Translations under genes and position numbers: made by a program
The notes under the pieces: model-generated
The model's input: only the letters and a program-made list of their open reading frames with translations
The model's database searches: none
What the model was told of the DNA's origin: nothing
Shown here: positions 40,996 through 52,245 of the stretch, piece by piece
How positions within the stretch are numbered: position 1 is the first letter of the stretch
How the letters are laid out: each line of letters starts with the position of its first letter
Assembly: GCA_022747635.1 (NCBI GenBank)
Contig: JAKTNV010000005.1
Coordinates: forward strand, 37,472,336-37,536,335
Direction: 5' to 3'
DNA from: Hetaerina americana
Taxonomy: Eukaryota; Arthropoda; Insecta; Odonata; Calopterygidae
DNA length: 64,000 bases

Positions 40996-41879
40996 CCTAC
41001 TCCTCCTTTAGTTTTGACTTGGCGTCCATTTCAAAGATTTTCCAAGCGGGAGATATGTCACTCAACAGGATAAGGATACGCATCATCATTGAGGTGAATG
41101 GACTATATAGAATTTAATTTGGAACGAACTCCACTAGGATGCACTGTTATTTCAATTAATGTATTTCTGCCCAGTAAGGGTTGCTTGGCGGAAGCAAGCC
41201 TTGTTTGTCAAATCTACAATTATTTTGTGTATAATAGCTTCCACGCTCAGCCTTTGTAGACACTAGGTTACATCATGGAAACATTTATTTTGTCAATTTT
41301 CAATTCGGTATAGACTTCATTCTAAATTGTTTAGGATACATTTTAAGAGAGAAAAACAAGATATATTTTTATCCAATGAAAATTAAGACTAATAAATGTA
41401 TTGGTATTTTGTAGGTGTCCATCTTTAACCTACCACTACGGCTAACTAATGATGATAATCAATACATGTGGCATTCAAAGGACTTTTGCATTAACTCAAT
41501 GCGTTATCTCAGCAATGTGATCATATGCTGTGCCACATGAATAGTTCAAGAGAGAGGGAAAATTTTGAAACTGTTGAGAAGGAAAATTTTGAAACTGTTC
41601 CTTTAGGAGGTAATCAAATTTCTTTGATCATTTGTAATAGGTCACTCAAAAGAAAAAAAACCTTTCTGCTACGTTTTATGGCGTTTCAAAAGCTATTTCT
41701 ATGATTTGAAAATCATTTCAATAAAGATGCTTGCGGAGATATTACAAAGTTGAGGGCTCGTAATTTCGATAAGAGTTTCCTTTTAGAGCCCAGATCACCT
41801 TCCGGACACAATCTTTTATTTGTTAGTCTACCGCTTAAAGTAGGTTTTGGATGGACAAAAACTTACTACCTCAACTTTC
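40996..41879. other. no recognisable gene
   Basis: AT-rich unique DNA. A direct repeat of about 22 bp (GAAAATTTTGAAACTGTT twice) lies at 41555-41600. Confidence 0.5.
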
Positions 41880-42480
41880 TTAGCCTCAGCCAACAAAGCA
41901 CACCCAGACATCCCAAACTCCATCAAACTCTTCTCCAATTCCCCATAAATTCTACCCCCTTCATTCTGTCCAAAAAGCGTATCCTTTTCCTTCTCCTTCC
42001 TCGTTTGCCTAATATTCTCCCCTTTATCACCGTCTTCAACATCCCATTACGAATCAATGTGATCTGCATCCATCTTTTCTGCCCCCTTTGGATCTCTTCC
42101 AATAATCCTCTCACCGACCCTACCATGCCTAGCACTTATCCGTTTGTTTTCCTTTCCGTTAACTTCCCCTTTTCAATCCTTCTTTCTCCACACCCGCATG
42201 TCAAAAGCTTCAAATCCACGCTCATCGTCCTGCTTCGACGACCAAGTTTCCACACCGCGCAAAACCACGCTCCATTTCAAATTTGACGATCCTTTTCCTT
42301 ACTCACCTTAGTCCCTGCCATCCATTCCCCCGATCTGCGAAATATTATTTGCCTAACGTAATTCTCCTTCTGATGCCCCCACTAGCTCGACCATCTTGGT
42401 CCAAAACACTTCCATGATAGGTCAACTGTTCTACCTGCTCATCCACCAAGCCCACCAAGTCTAACATTAACCTACCGTTA
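41880..42480 (-). pseudogene. C-terminal fragment of a LINE reverse transcriptase
   Basis: The minus strand reads, in order, VEQLTYHGSVLDQDGRASGG (from 42434), matching the 'YLGSxLxxDGRxxxEIxxRI' block of LINE reverse transcriptases. Then comes VVLRGVETWSSKQDDERGFE (about 42270-42210), matching 'LYGSETWTLRKEDERRLEAFE'. AFDMRVWRK and, after a stop or frameshift, VGSVRGLLEEIQRGQKRW and GRILGKRGRRRKRIRFLDRM (about 42120-41950) follow. These represent the post-catalytic thumb and C-terminal region shared by RTE/Jockey-type LINE proteins. At least one frameshift or stop and the absence of the catalytic domain show it is a dead fragment. Upstream coding could continue toward 42600 but is unclear. 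Confidence 0.8.
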
Positions 42481-45059
42481 TGGTATAATTCGGGAATACA
42501 TGATATTGGCGCTTAAGCCGTCTTCAGGACCGTCCCATCCGACGGCCAGTTAACTTTTGTCAACCACAGTTTAACACTGTCTCTCACCTCCTTGAAGGTG
42601 GTATTCCGGCTGCATTCCCGATATGGCTTCTCCAATCCCCTGCTGCCCTCCGCTAAATACACCAATTCCCACATCTTCCTCTCCCTCTACATCCCAGCTT
42701 CCTCCTTCCATCCATGCCAATCTCTCCCACTTACACTTCTGTTCTCTATCATTAAATTATTTTAGGAGAACGTGCCCTCTCTTGGAAGGACTCTTACCAA
42801 CCGTAATCCTCGGAACTTAGCTAGAGAGGATCGGTTTTCAGGAAATTAAATACCCCAGGAATCTTTTCCCAGGGTGATAAGCAGGTTTTTCTCCGAGAAA
42901 TAACTCTGTGATTGGGTATTACAGGAGGATTTTTCTAGCAGTGAGTGTAAAACAGTGAGGGTGCATTTCTAGATAAGAGATTTGATAAGCATAACCGCTG
43001 GAACAAACTGACTTCGTCAGGCAAAATTGTATTACTCCTGTCTAAAATGTAACATTATTTGTTCTCAACAATATAGAGTGAAACACATTGGATTATCTAA
43101 ATGGAGGAAAACCTAATTAATTAAAGCTGTTGATTCAAAATACCAAAAAATGAATATTATATTTTCCTATGATTATCACCACCATATCTGTGCTTCCATT
43201 TGAATTTCTAAAAAAATACTCAGCATTTTATGAATACTGAATTTTTCTTTAGACATTATTCTTACGAGAATATAAACTTTTCACAGCCTATCAATCTTTA
43301 AAAATTGACATCAAGTTACTAAGAGCAATATCATTTTACCTAAGACAGTGTTTCAAAACTGCGGACAACACGCTCTTTGGGGATTTCGGTTCAGATAGTC
43401 CATGTTCCGTCATTTACCACAGAAAAATGATCCCAGGAGTCATGAATCACTGTACTATCTTATATTTAACGATCGCATATTCTCTCCTTGTACTTCTTTA
43501 ACGTATTTTAGAACTTCACCTGTAGCTTCCAAAAAAGAAACCTAAACATGAGTTGGCCTTCACCAAATCTGAGAACTATTAGCTTGCCTTTCTCCTCTTT
43601 TCAACATTAACTTTCCACCGAAGATCTCACCATCCGTCTCTCTTCCATCCATAGTTTCCTAAAACCACACCACTTCTCTGCCATTACCTTTTAAAAGTTC
43701 CTTCTTATTATAATATTACACACTCTAAAAAAGGCATTACCATCATGTAAGCTCAAAATGATGACTTGACTAAGTTGTACCTACATCAGTTCCTTTTTTA
43801 ATGGACACTATTTTAATTTTTTGATAAAATATTCAGGCCAGTCATCATATATCTAAATTCCATCACAACATGATGTTTACTGCTTCAATCACTCATTCGG
43901 TCGGGATATTCATAAATAGTCCGGTATGCGTAATCTACTTCCGCTTATGTGCCATTTCTTTATACCTCTCATATGAGATATTACCTTCCCTATCACATTA
44001 CCATTTCAAATTTTTATCTCATTTTAACATCTCTTGTCCTGATTCCTTACTTACTCTAAGGACGATTTTTTTCATTCTCCTCTTTTAGTTGCATTATTAA
44101 TGTTTTGATACAAGTACCTTTTCCTTCTTCATTGTTTTACCTGTTAATGCACTCCATACTCTCATCATATCGTTTACATTTTGAATCAACCATGGCGTCA
44201 TCGCTTTCGACCGACCTTTCATATAGTTTAATTTTCCCCAAAACAATACTCGTTTGGTATCATATGGAGCAATTACAAGGACACTAATCATCTAATTATG
44301 ATTGACCACACGCAAAACGAGCCGAATTCCAAAATTTTAGGTTTCATTAAACATGAAGGCATTACCTCTCTCGGTTATAAATAGTGAAGTGCTTTGGATC
44401 CTAAATCGTTTCAAACTCATCTTCGAGGATAAATCTGGCTCCAAATGTCACACCAAATATGACAGGTAAACGGACTTATTTTAGATACGACGTGAATTAA
44501 TCCTCAGGCCAACTCCACGGACACGACCTCTCTCCCTAAGGCGGGCCATGAATAAAAAAGCACGAAGTTGTAATGCTTCCACAATTCAACTTAAACGAAG
44601 AACGATATTTTTTTAGCCCTCGGGTTTCTGCGTCCTAACAGGGGACATTTAAAACAAATAACGAAGTTTTTAAGCAGAAATAATTATAAATTCCGATATA
44701 TTTTCCATCAAATTCAAATTAAAAACGTAAATGTCGTGAATAATAATCATAAACGAAAAAATATATCGTCATGAATCTCAAATTGAAGGGAAAAATTACA
44801 CGCAAAATTACAACGGATATAAAGTGTATATTGGCAGTGTAAGTAAAAGAAAATAAATGCTTCGACGTCAAAACGAATTTACATGTCGCGCATATGAACC
44901 TAAACTAAACTCTCGGAGTTAAATTTCCAGCCCTTGTTAGCATGTGCTGTTCACCGTACCGTGCTAGACCCAAGAAATGGCGGGGGTGATTCGGTATATT
45001 GCTTTCTAGATCAAGGTGCAACGGTAAAATGCAAATCATCATTATGATCTATATATCCA
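42481..45059. other. no confidently recognisable gene
   Basis: Mostly AT-rich unique DNA. The stretch 42481-42600 may be a more decayed extension of the adjacent LINE fragment. A 64-codon minus frame at 44097-44291 has protein-like composition, but I could not assign it. Confidence 0.45.
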
Positions 45060-45360
45060 TTTTAAGATTGGTTCCCTGCAGCCCTCCATTCTTCTCTATT
45101 CAATGTTAATCCCCTCAACCCCCGAAAACTTTTCTGTTGGACATCCATCTTAATATGTCCCATGTGCCTATCTCTCGGTCTTACTCGTGGGAACTTTACT
45201 TTAATCGTCCGTTCTAATATGTTTACAACTAATCCATTACGTCTCGATCTGTCCAATCCATCAAGTTCTTCTTTTACGTGATGCTCTTCATATTTTCCTA
45301 TCTCCTCCTGCTCTTCTACATACTTCCTCGTAGCTGTCTTTATCTTTCCATCTAATAATC
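45060..45360 (-). pseudogene. extreme C-terminal fragment of a LINE protein
   Basis: A minus-strand frame (45062-45256) reads VNILERTIKVKFPRVRPRDR and then RGLRGLTLNREEWRAA. This is the usual ending of RTE/CR1-like LINE proteins: a basic 'GKRxRGRPRxR' stretch, a spacer, then 'RGLxLxEAxExAxNREEWR'. Stops and frameshifts interrupt the upstream part. It could derive from the same family as the 41.9-42.5 kb copy, but the sequences are not identical. Confidence 0.6.
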
Positions 45361-45714
45361 AGAAAATGCACATAATGAATGCACTAGGATTACTTTACAA
45401 CGATATTTAGGCATTCACAATACATATACGAAATAGATAATTCGTTATTAGGATGAAGCTTAAGAGTTAGGAAATGTAATTCAATTCACGCCAAAAGCGG
45501 GAACAGAAAAGTAATTTGTAATCGAAATAAGAACTCGGCAATTAAGAACAATTCCCAGTGCATGCTGACAGCCGCCCCTGGACCCATTATATTCGGTATT
45601 TACTAAAATTACTAACTATGAAATGAGAAAGGTATCGAAGGAGACTCACACCAAACTGTTCATTCCGTTATTTAATAATGAATTATTGTCAAGTTTTGCA
45701 CAGTTGCCTACCGG
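45361..45714. other. no recognisable gene
   Basis: AT-rich unique sequence; nothing noted. Confidence 0.5.
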
Positions 45715-45785
45715 TTTAGGGTAGATTTTTTATGAACAAAGATATATATCCATAGTTCCTTTGTTCATAAAAAACATACCCTAAA
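45715..45785. repeat. 71-bp hairpin with 27-nt arms
   Basis: Left arm 45715-45741 and right arm 45759-45785 pair at 25 of 27 positions around a 17-nt AT-rich loop. The outer bases read TTTAGGGTA and the inner block TTTTTTATGAACAAAG is exact. This may be a miniature inverted-repeat element or a small hairpin locus; no target duplication was clear. Confidence 0.8.
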
Positions 45786-46815
45786 GGGGTATTACATCGC
45801 CACAATAATAAAATTAGGTACCGAATAAATAACACTCTCCCAATCTACTCCTTACAATACTGTGGACAGAGATCTTAAATGCCTACCGTAAGAAAATAGA
45901 ATTAAATGCCCTATTGATGCTCTTTGCATAAACATGACATCTACAATTCATCAATCTCCATTCCCTCGGTGAGGAATATAATCAGATAGGACTCATAAAA
46001 TCAGATGCATCCATTTACCTCTCCTTTATTAGCTTCTTAATTTCTAATAATAAGTAACTGTCAGCTCATCCATCGGGGGATAGTTAATTTACTTTTATGA
46101 GTCACCTAAATACCAACGTTTGTTTCTACACCACCCTAAGATTGTCAGGATGCACATTTTAACCTAAAATAATGTCCTTAAAAATGGCGCTAAGGTCTTT
46201 ATTAGAACTTAAATGGCATAATACGCTTCACATCCGAATAAAATGAATGAAGTGTAGGCTAGAATCAGGGGAGTGCCCATTGATTATTAAGTACAGAACG
46301 AGTGCATTTTTAAAACGCATAAAGACAAGGAACCAAGCGAATCCCTTTTGCTTGCCCACACCTGCATTTAATTCATTGCCTAAATTAACAACATTACGAA
46401 CTAGACGAAGATAAAAGTAAGACACGAATATAAGAAAACTTTATGGCGCCAAGGCTGGTTACGTAAATTAAGGATATTCCATTATCGATGCCTTTCGGTC
46501 ATCGTCGGTCTTTCTAGCGATGAACACAATTACGTCATTGAATACTACAATTTATATACACACAATGTAACACGGTCTCAAAGAGGTTTTTAGTTCAAAA
46601 GAAAAATATTAGGCGAATTTTATGCCTACGCCTCATCAAAGAGCAGTTTGTACTTACTTGAGGGACGTTCAGAGCAGTGATTTAATAGTAAAATAACTGA
46701 AAAGGGACAAGAAAAAAGTCAAGTAGTTCAGAAAAAGCTCATTTTATAAAACTCATTCTTTCAAAGCGGTTTTACTAAATGCCCTCAGGATGTATCAGGA
46801 AACCAACAACGGCTG
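45786..46815. other. no recognisable gene
   Basis: AT-rich unique sequence. The last 200 bases may be decayed upstream coding of the LINE fragment that follows, but no motif is readable. Confidence 0.5.
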
Positions 46816-47251
46816 CCCGTAACAGATATTTCATTTTGCGTAATAGGACACCTGCTGAAAACCATTAGCCCCAATAAATCTCCCGGCCCCGATCAAATTC
46901 TTTCCCAACCTGTGTATACAGACAGCATTAGCATCCAAAATTGCCCCTTATATGGAAACGGTATTTAAGTATTCTTCAATATATTTCATAGTGTGTGTGA
47001 CAAGTGAGAAACCAGAACCTAAATACCAATTACTGTTTGAATATAATCAGAATCTTCACCATAAAGCTTTCCTGTCAGATGGTTTCACGTTAGAGAGAAT
47101 ACACAGACAAATAATCAGCAAGGACACCAGAAGGATGGATCCTGATAGAGCACCCAACACTTTATGTTCATAATGTATACATATATGTTGATTCTGATGG
47201 ATATTATGACATTCTGATTGTATAAATAACTAAATAAATAAAGAAATAAAT

Positions 47252-47252
<1 letters not shown>
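46816..47252 (+). pseudogene. CR1/Jockey-like LINE fragment with 3' tail
   Basis: The frame from 46816 reads TDISFCVIGHLLKTISPNKS and then PGPDQI, the 'LLKxLxPxKSxGPDxI' signature just ahead of motif A in CR1/Jockey-type reverse transcriptases. After a frameshift, 46928-46990 reads LASKIAPYMETVFKYSS, matching the next family block ('ELAxxIAPxLTxIFxxSL'). The rest of the transcriptase is missing. The sequence instead runs to an A-rich TAAATAAATAAAGAAATAAA segment at about 47225-47251 that resembles a LINE 3' tail and merges into (CA)n(TA)n. This looks like a decayed copy with an internal deletion. Confidence 0.65.

Positions 47253-47330
<78 letters not shown>
47253..47330. repeat. (CA)n(TA)n microsatellite
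   Basis: Five CA units are followed by about 35 TA units with one TTA interruption, directly after the putative LINE tail. Confidence 0.93.
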
Positions 47331-50300
47331 CTCAATAAAAGCAATGAAATGTGAGAATAAAATGCAGTTGTATTTCTGGAAACTTCATAAACAGACTTAC
47401 AACGTCATTTAATAACTGATTCATTTGCATCTACTTTTAATCAAACTCCATGTAATATTACCTGAGAAGATTTAAATGCGTTTTTAGGACCATTCGGTGT
47501 AATATTATGGATGATTTTTATGGCTATGCATCAAGTACACATGTAGATAGTATTAAGCAAAAAAAATAAATCCATTTCCACGAGGCAACGATGTTTTTAG
47601 ATAATGTCCCACAATTGGAAAAGTGGAAATAAAATTACTTCATACGACAATTCCGAGGAAGTCGTCGCTTTCGTATGCTTAGCGCCGTGCTGCAAATTAT
47701 GAGAACGGATATTATGATCCGATAGGTAAATTCTTGTTAAGAATCGTTAATTTATCGACATGGTAATTAAATAAAATTATTATTGGGGCGCATTTCAGCT
47801 TTGCCGAACGAAATAATTACCAAATTCATTTTGGAAATGACCTTTAAGTCCAATGCGAAAACTTGTGGGCAATGTTTGAAGCCATAATTATCCTTTAAAT
47901 GGAATCCATTAATCGACAATTGATTTCTCGCTTAATTTTCCATGTGGCCTCTAAATTGGGTTTGATGCATTGCAAAGAGGATACCGAGGCATAGGAGCGA
48001 GTATTGGGCAGTGCCATGTTGTCCGAGAACACTCCGAAATGGGTAGCGTAAGCCAAGCAATAAAAATTGCCACCCAAAAGCGGTATTCATTAACTCTTCA
48101 TCAGTTTGCAGGGGCTTGAAAGCTCGGCGTGGGGCTTTAGGAAATTGACCTTTCCATTACGCTGGGATTTAATTCAAAACGAATTAAAATGATACGATAA
48201 TAAGCAATATCACGAGCTTAATTAAAACAAAAAAGTAATCCCGCTGCAGCATAAAAAAATTCAGCCATGACGGGACGATTGAAAATGGATACCTAATCAA
48301 TGAGTTATTGCCTAGTTATTCAATTCTTTCCCAAGCAGCCTACGAAGACTAAGAAACACTAAACATTTGCAGCTGTAAAAGTGACTTCGAGCAATAAAAC
48401 TTCACATTTAAATTAATACATATAGTATGCATACATTTAAATTAATACATTTGTATGTGCACACAAACTACGTCAAAAAGAGAAATTTACCCCTTAAATC
48501 ACATACGGCACACACCGGGGTAGAAGAAGTTCATGTCGTGATATACCTTTTGGCTAATTGTTTCCATGTAATTATAAACATTGAATTATGAAATGATGAT
48601 GATGAAATTGCATTTAATCTATAGTTAAACCCGAGCGAATTGTCAACAAATGCCATTTTACGTAATGTATCTTACAGTGCCTCACCTATGGGAATAAATA
48701 ATATCAAAAATTCTTAAACTACCAAAATATTTAGAGAAACCACCGGAATATAGGTACATTTGAGAGGAAAACTCTAATTACTTAGCTTATCTGAATGCGA
48801 AACAATCATTCAAATACTATTTAAACTTTGATTTGGATTCGAAAATGACTGCACTTTATACACTTCCTCAAATGTTTTGCACTCTATCCTTCCTTCCTCT
48901 TGGGAACACAGTTGTCATAGTTTGCATATGTAATGCTGCATAACCTCAAACCCCTGTTTTCCCGACCTAGGAGTCATAAAGCGATCGGAAAAGTAAGTCC
49001 AAATGCATAAAAGCGTCCCCATCGCCACAATTGTCACAGAATGTTTCACCAAACCTGCTGTTCGTTACCCTTGGAAGGCATGTCAGTCAAAATAATTAGA
49101 ACTTTTGTCTCGTGTGAATAAAAAAAAAGCCATCTTGATATTTTTAAAAGGCTAGAAACTACCAGTGCAACGAGAAGGAGAAAATATACTGCAAAAACAA
49201 AGAGCACCACGTCTCGTGGCATTACATTTGATTGTACTTCGATGCGATTGATGAGTCAGCGTTGATCCTTGCTCATTGTTAGAGAAAAGATGCGAGGAAT
49301 CGTCCAGAATCATCATCCGAATCTCGTTAAAATCAATAACTCAAGGGTATTCGGTAAAATGCTGACAAAACGCCGTTTGACACACGTTCATCTTATTTGG
49401 TTGTCATAATTCGGTTAGTAACTAGTTTCCCTCATTGATTAAAAATGTATACATAATAAGTTTCTCTAAATTAGTTGGTAATGAGAAAAAATGCTCAAAT
49501 TTGAGCACGTACTGACATGCAGTAGCTATAAAAATGAGCACAGAAACCCGCAAGATTTGAGTATCCCTTTTAATTTTTAACGTCACAATCGCCATATTTG
49601 AACAATTTTCAGATTAGTTACAGAAAACTGATAAAATAATATTATGTTGAGTCATTGCAATTCCCATTGCTTCCATTGTCGAAATTCACTTTTAACCAAC
49701 TAGGGATACTTTTACAATTTCATCTTTCTAATGTAAAAAAAACGAACTAATCCAATCCGAAAGTTTGCTGAAGTATATACGTTCAAAGCCACGCGACAAG
49801 GACGAAAACTCATGATATTTTTACCTGCAAAAAATGTAAGAGTTTCGGCCATATAAAACTGCCAAAAATAAAAGCATTAAGTCGTTGCGGGCGACGAATG
49901 TCGACACCATATTTAAGACTGAACTACAAATTAATTCTAAAAATAAAACAGAAAAAATCATGAGGAGGGAAAAAAGGAGGGACCTATTGCTTACGGATTC
50001 CGGCGCTGTCACATGAAATATCATTTCCAACAAATGAGTTTCACGCAGGCTTTTCTAGGTGGCCCTACTCTCTAAATTGTTTTCCCTCCTTTCCACATGC
50101 TCTCTTGAACTGCAATACTACGACCCCACCCCCCCTCCGTTCAGCATTTATCGCAAACACTCCTGAGGGGTGTAACGGCACAAATAATCAAGCGCGCCCC
50201 CGCAGTAGCGCTGTGCACGAGACTTTATCCGTCCAAACATTACCAAAAAAATAGCCTTCTATCCAATACGCTAACTAAACCGGACGTAGGTACGCGAGAG

Positions 50301-51235
50301 CGCATGTTCGCTCGAGGACGAGTTTTTTTTTGGAGTCGCTATTCTGGTTCCGAAATCACAAGCCACTCACTCGGTGGCCTAACGCGCTTTCGCCCCAACC
50401 CCTTCGCCATCCCCATCCACACTCCTTCCCCCACGGTCTCTTTCCAACCCCCTCAGCTCCCCTCACCAACGATCTCCTCCCTCCACCCAACTCGTCCTCC
50501 TCCACCACCACCCTTACTTCCCTGCTTCGCTCTTTCCTCCTCTTCCTCCACAAAGAGAGGGGGAAAAAACAAGAATTGCCGCATTCATTTTTTATTTTCC
50601 AAAATAAAAAATATGAACGCCGCGAAAAAAAATGTGAGGGCCGAATTGCGCAGGGCGCGCCTGCTGCGGTGAATAACGTCGACATTTGACGAGTCCGCTT
50701 TTTCAAATGACGCTCGCCCTCCGAAGCCGGAATAAAAACGAGAGTTCTCTCGACATCTCCCCTGGGTCGGGAGGAGTGGGCGAAATGGTTGAAGGGAGGG
50801 AGTGAGGCGGGCGGAGGGTCGGGGGTAGGGGGACGAGCGCCGGTAACCAGCGCGCGGAAACATGGAAGGAATGAAGAGGCGAAGGAGAATGAGGGAAAGA
50901 GAGCGAGAGGAGGGGGCGGGGAGTAAGGATCCAAAAACACGCGGAATATGATAAGTTTTGGAGACGCGACAAATAATCATCAACGCACCGCAGACGGACG
51001 GCAAAGTGGGACAGAAGAAGCATGATATGAAACTTGTTTCAGCCGTTTAGGATCTACCTCGCTTCGTTTCGTCTAACACACTTATCCCTTTCCTTCTCTC
51101 TACTTTCTTACCTAACGTTCCACCTGATTATCAGTTTTCACCATTCCATACCATCGCCAATAAAATCCATCATGCCTCTAGTACTAATTTTATATTTTAC
51201 GTGTTGGGGTGCATACATATATCTAAAAACATTGT
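47331..51235. other. no recognisable gene; unique DNA
   Basis: Mostly AT-rich and unique. A short direct repeat (ATTTAAATTAATACAT) occurs near 48408-48450. About 50380-50560 is C/T-rich and 50760-50930 G/A-rich, which yields overlapping frames of up to 194 codons (50356-50940, minus) of biased composition and no domain. Confidence 0.5.
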
Positions 51236-51320
51236 ATATATACATATATATAAACACTGATTTAGATTTTCAAAACATAGAAACACTAAGAAATGACACT
51301 CACATAAATGTAGTTTTAAC

Positions 51321-51347
51321 GTTTCGACGGCACGGTCGTCATTATCA
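51321..51347 (-). ncRNA. hammerhead-ribozyme-like core (left terminus)
   Basis: The minus strand reads CTGATAA, a stem-forming GACG...CGTC segment, then GAAACG. This is the same core as at 32029-32056 with one change in the CTGATGA box. Stems I and III were not resolved. Confidence 0.4.
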
Positions 51348-51475
51348 GAATGCCGTTCTCTAGGGGAGAGCAGAGAGAACGTGGGTGGGGGAATGGTGAG
51401 GGAAGGAGAGGTAAAAGACGAATAGGAAACGGACAAGGGGGTAGAAGGGGATATGTAGGCGGCTACTGGATGGAT

Positions 51476-51770
51476 TCAGTGGGCTAGATTCAGCCCGGGA
51501 GGCTTATAAGACAGGAGCACCCAGATATGCACCATCTCGCGGGTTCTCACCTCTATACTACTTGCAGACTTGGGAAGGGTTTCAATCACCGAAAAAGAGA
51601 AGCGGAAAGATTGGTTGCGGGAAGCAGTGTGAGTAGGGATGGGGTGATTGGGGAAGCTGGGACAGTTGGTAGCGGTGGTTATTCGTGCTAAGGTAAGGAA
51701 AGGTGGTGCATTCATCCACGTAGAAGGCAGAGCAGTAGTTACAGGAGAGGAGGTATATAATGTTTTTTGA
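51476..51770 (-). pseudogene. GIY-YIG endonuclease remnant of a Penelope-like element
   Basis: The first frame (51770-51582) reads NIIYLLSCNYCSAFYVDECT and later NNHR. This matches the GIY (IIY), paired-Cys and YIG region of the intact element's NVVYLLTCKLCPSFYIGQC...NNHR, with YIG changed to YVD. The second frame (51715-51476) supplies the C-terminus ending TREMVHIWVLLSYKPPGLNL, with the catalytic-Glu region (TREM) and the PPGLN ending seen as TLEM...HPGLN in the intact copy. It stops at TGA 51476-51478. One frameshift near 51600 separates the frames. No functional nuclease is expected. Confidence 0.85.
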
Positions 51771-51784
51771 GGTTCAGGTAGTGC

Positions 51785-51813
51785 CTGATAATGACAGCCG
51801 TGCCGTCGGCACG
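51785..51813 (+). ncRNA. hammerhead-ribozyme-like core, mutated (right terminus)
   Basis: CTGATAATGACAGCCGTGCC then GTCGGCACG. The GAAAC box is changed to GGCAC, so this copy has probably lost any ribozyme function. Confidence 0.35.
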
Positions 51814-52016
51814 TTTGACTACATATTTGAGTGTCATTTCTATGTTTTAAAAATCTATATCAGTGTTTTTATATATTTGTGCGTCGCCTAGGAGCGTTCT
51901 ATTCCAAAGATATACATACATATAAACAAAAAAATGCACATATATATACACACAATTATACATACACCTATACACACATATGTACCATAAGTATGTGCAT
52001 ATCTACATATGAAAGA

Positions 52017-52183
52017 CAGTCCGGCTGACGAAGAGGCTTACTACGGACTTGGAAACGTTCATTTCACGATTTTCTTACCTATTCTCTTTCATATCAACTA
52101 TTACAAAAAATGTAAAATACTGTTCTGGCAAAGTATGTATATTCATACGCGCTCGCGTTTGTGTTTGTGTGTATGTATGCATG

Positions 52184-52188
<5 letters not shown>
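52017..52188 (+). mobile_element. terminus of a third, divergent Penelope-like family
   Basis: CTGACGA (52025-52031) and GGAAACG (52051-52057) are spaced as in the other PLE termini. The flanking AGTCCG (52018-52023) and CGGACT (52044-52049) could pair around the CTGACGA box. About 130 bp later the sequence passes through GT/ATGT repeats into a long (TA)n run, as the other termini do. No coding sequence is attached. Assignment rests on this pattern only. Confidence 0.45.

Positions 52189-52242
<54 letters not shown>
52189..52242. repeat. (TA)n microsatellite
   Basis: An essentially pure TA run of 54 bp, preceded by (TATG)n. Confidence 0.95.

Positions 52243-52245
<3 letters not shown>

Larger units (their letters stand above)
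51236..51911 (-). mobile_element. Penelope-like element copy reduced to endonuclease and inverted termini
   Basis: The left terminus (51241-51347) and right terminus (51785-51911) are inverted copies of roughly 85% similarity over their aligned part. Between them lies only the GIY-YIG endonuclease end of a PLE on the minus strand; the reverse transcriptase is absent. The endonuclease remnant starts within about 15 bp of the right terminus, so the copy looks 5'-truncated yet still capped by an inverted terminal repeat. The architecture mirrors the full element at 55584-58758 (inverted termini, minus-strand coding). Its termini more closely match the solo fragment at 32024-32160, so two related subfamilies are probably present. 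Confidence 0.78.

Noticed and set aside
44097..44291. Possible LINE endonuclease fragment
   Set aside because: Protein-like composition but no catalytic motif could be aligned.
46485..46540. CCGACGATGACCGAAAGG on the minus strand, resembling a hammerhead core
   Set aside because: No usable stem II and no terminal-repeat homology or TA tract nearby.
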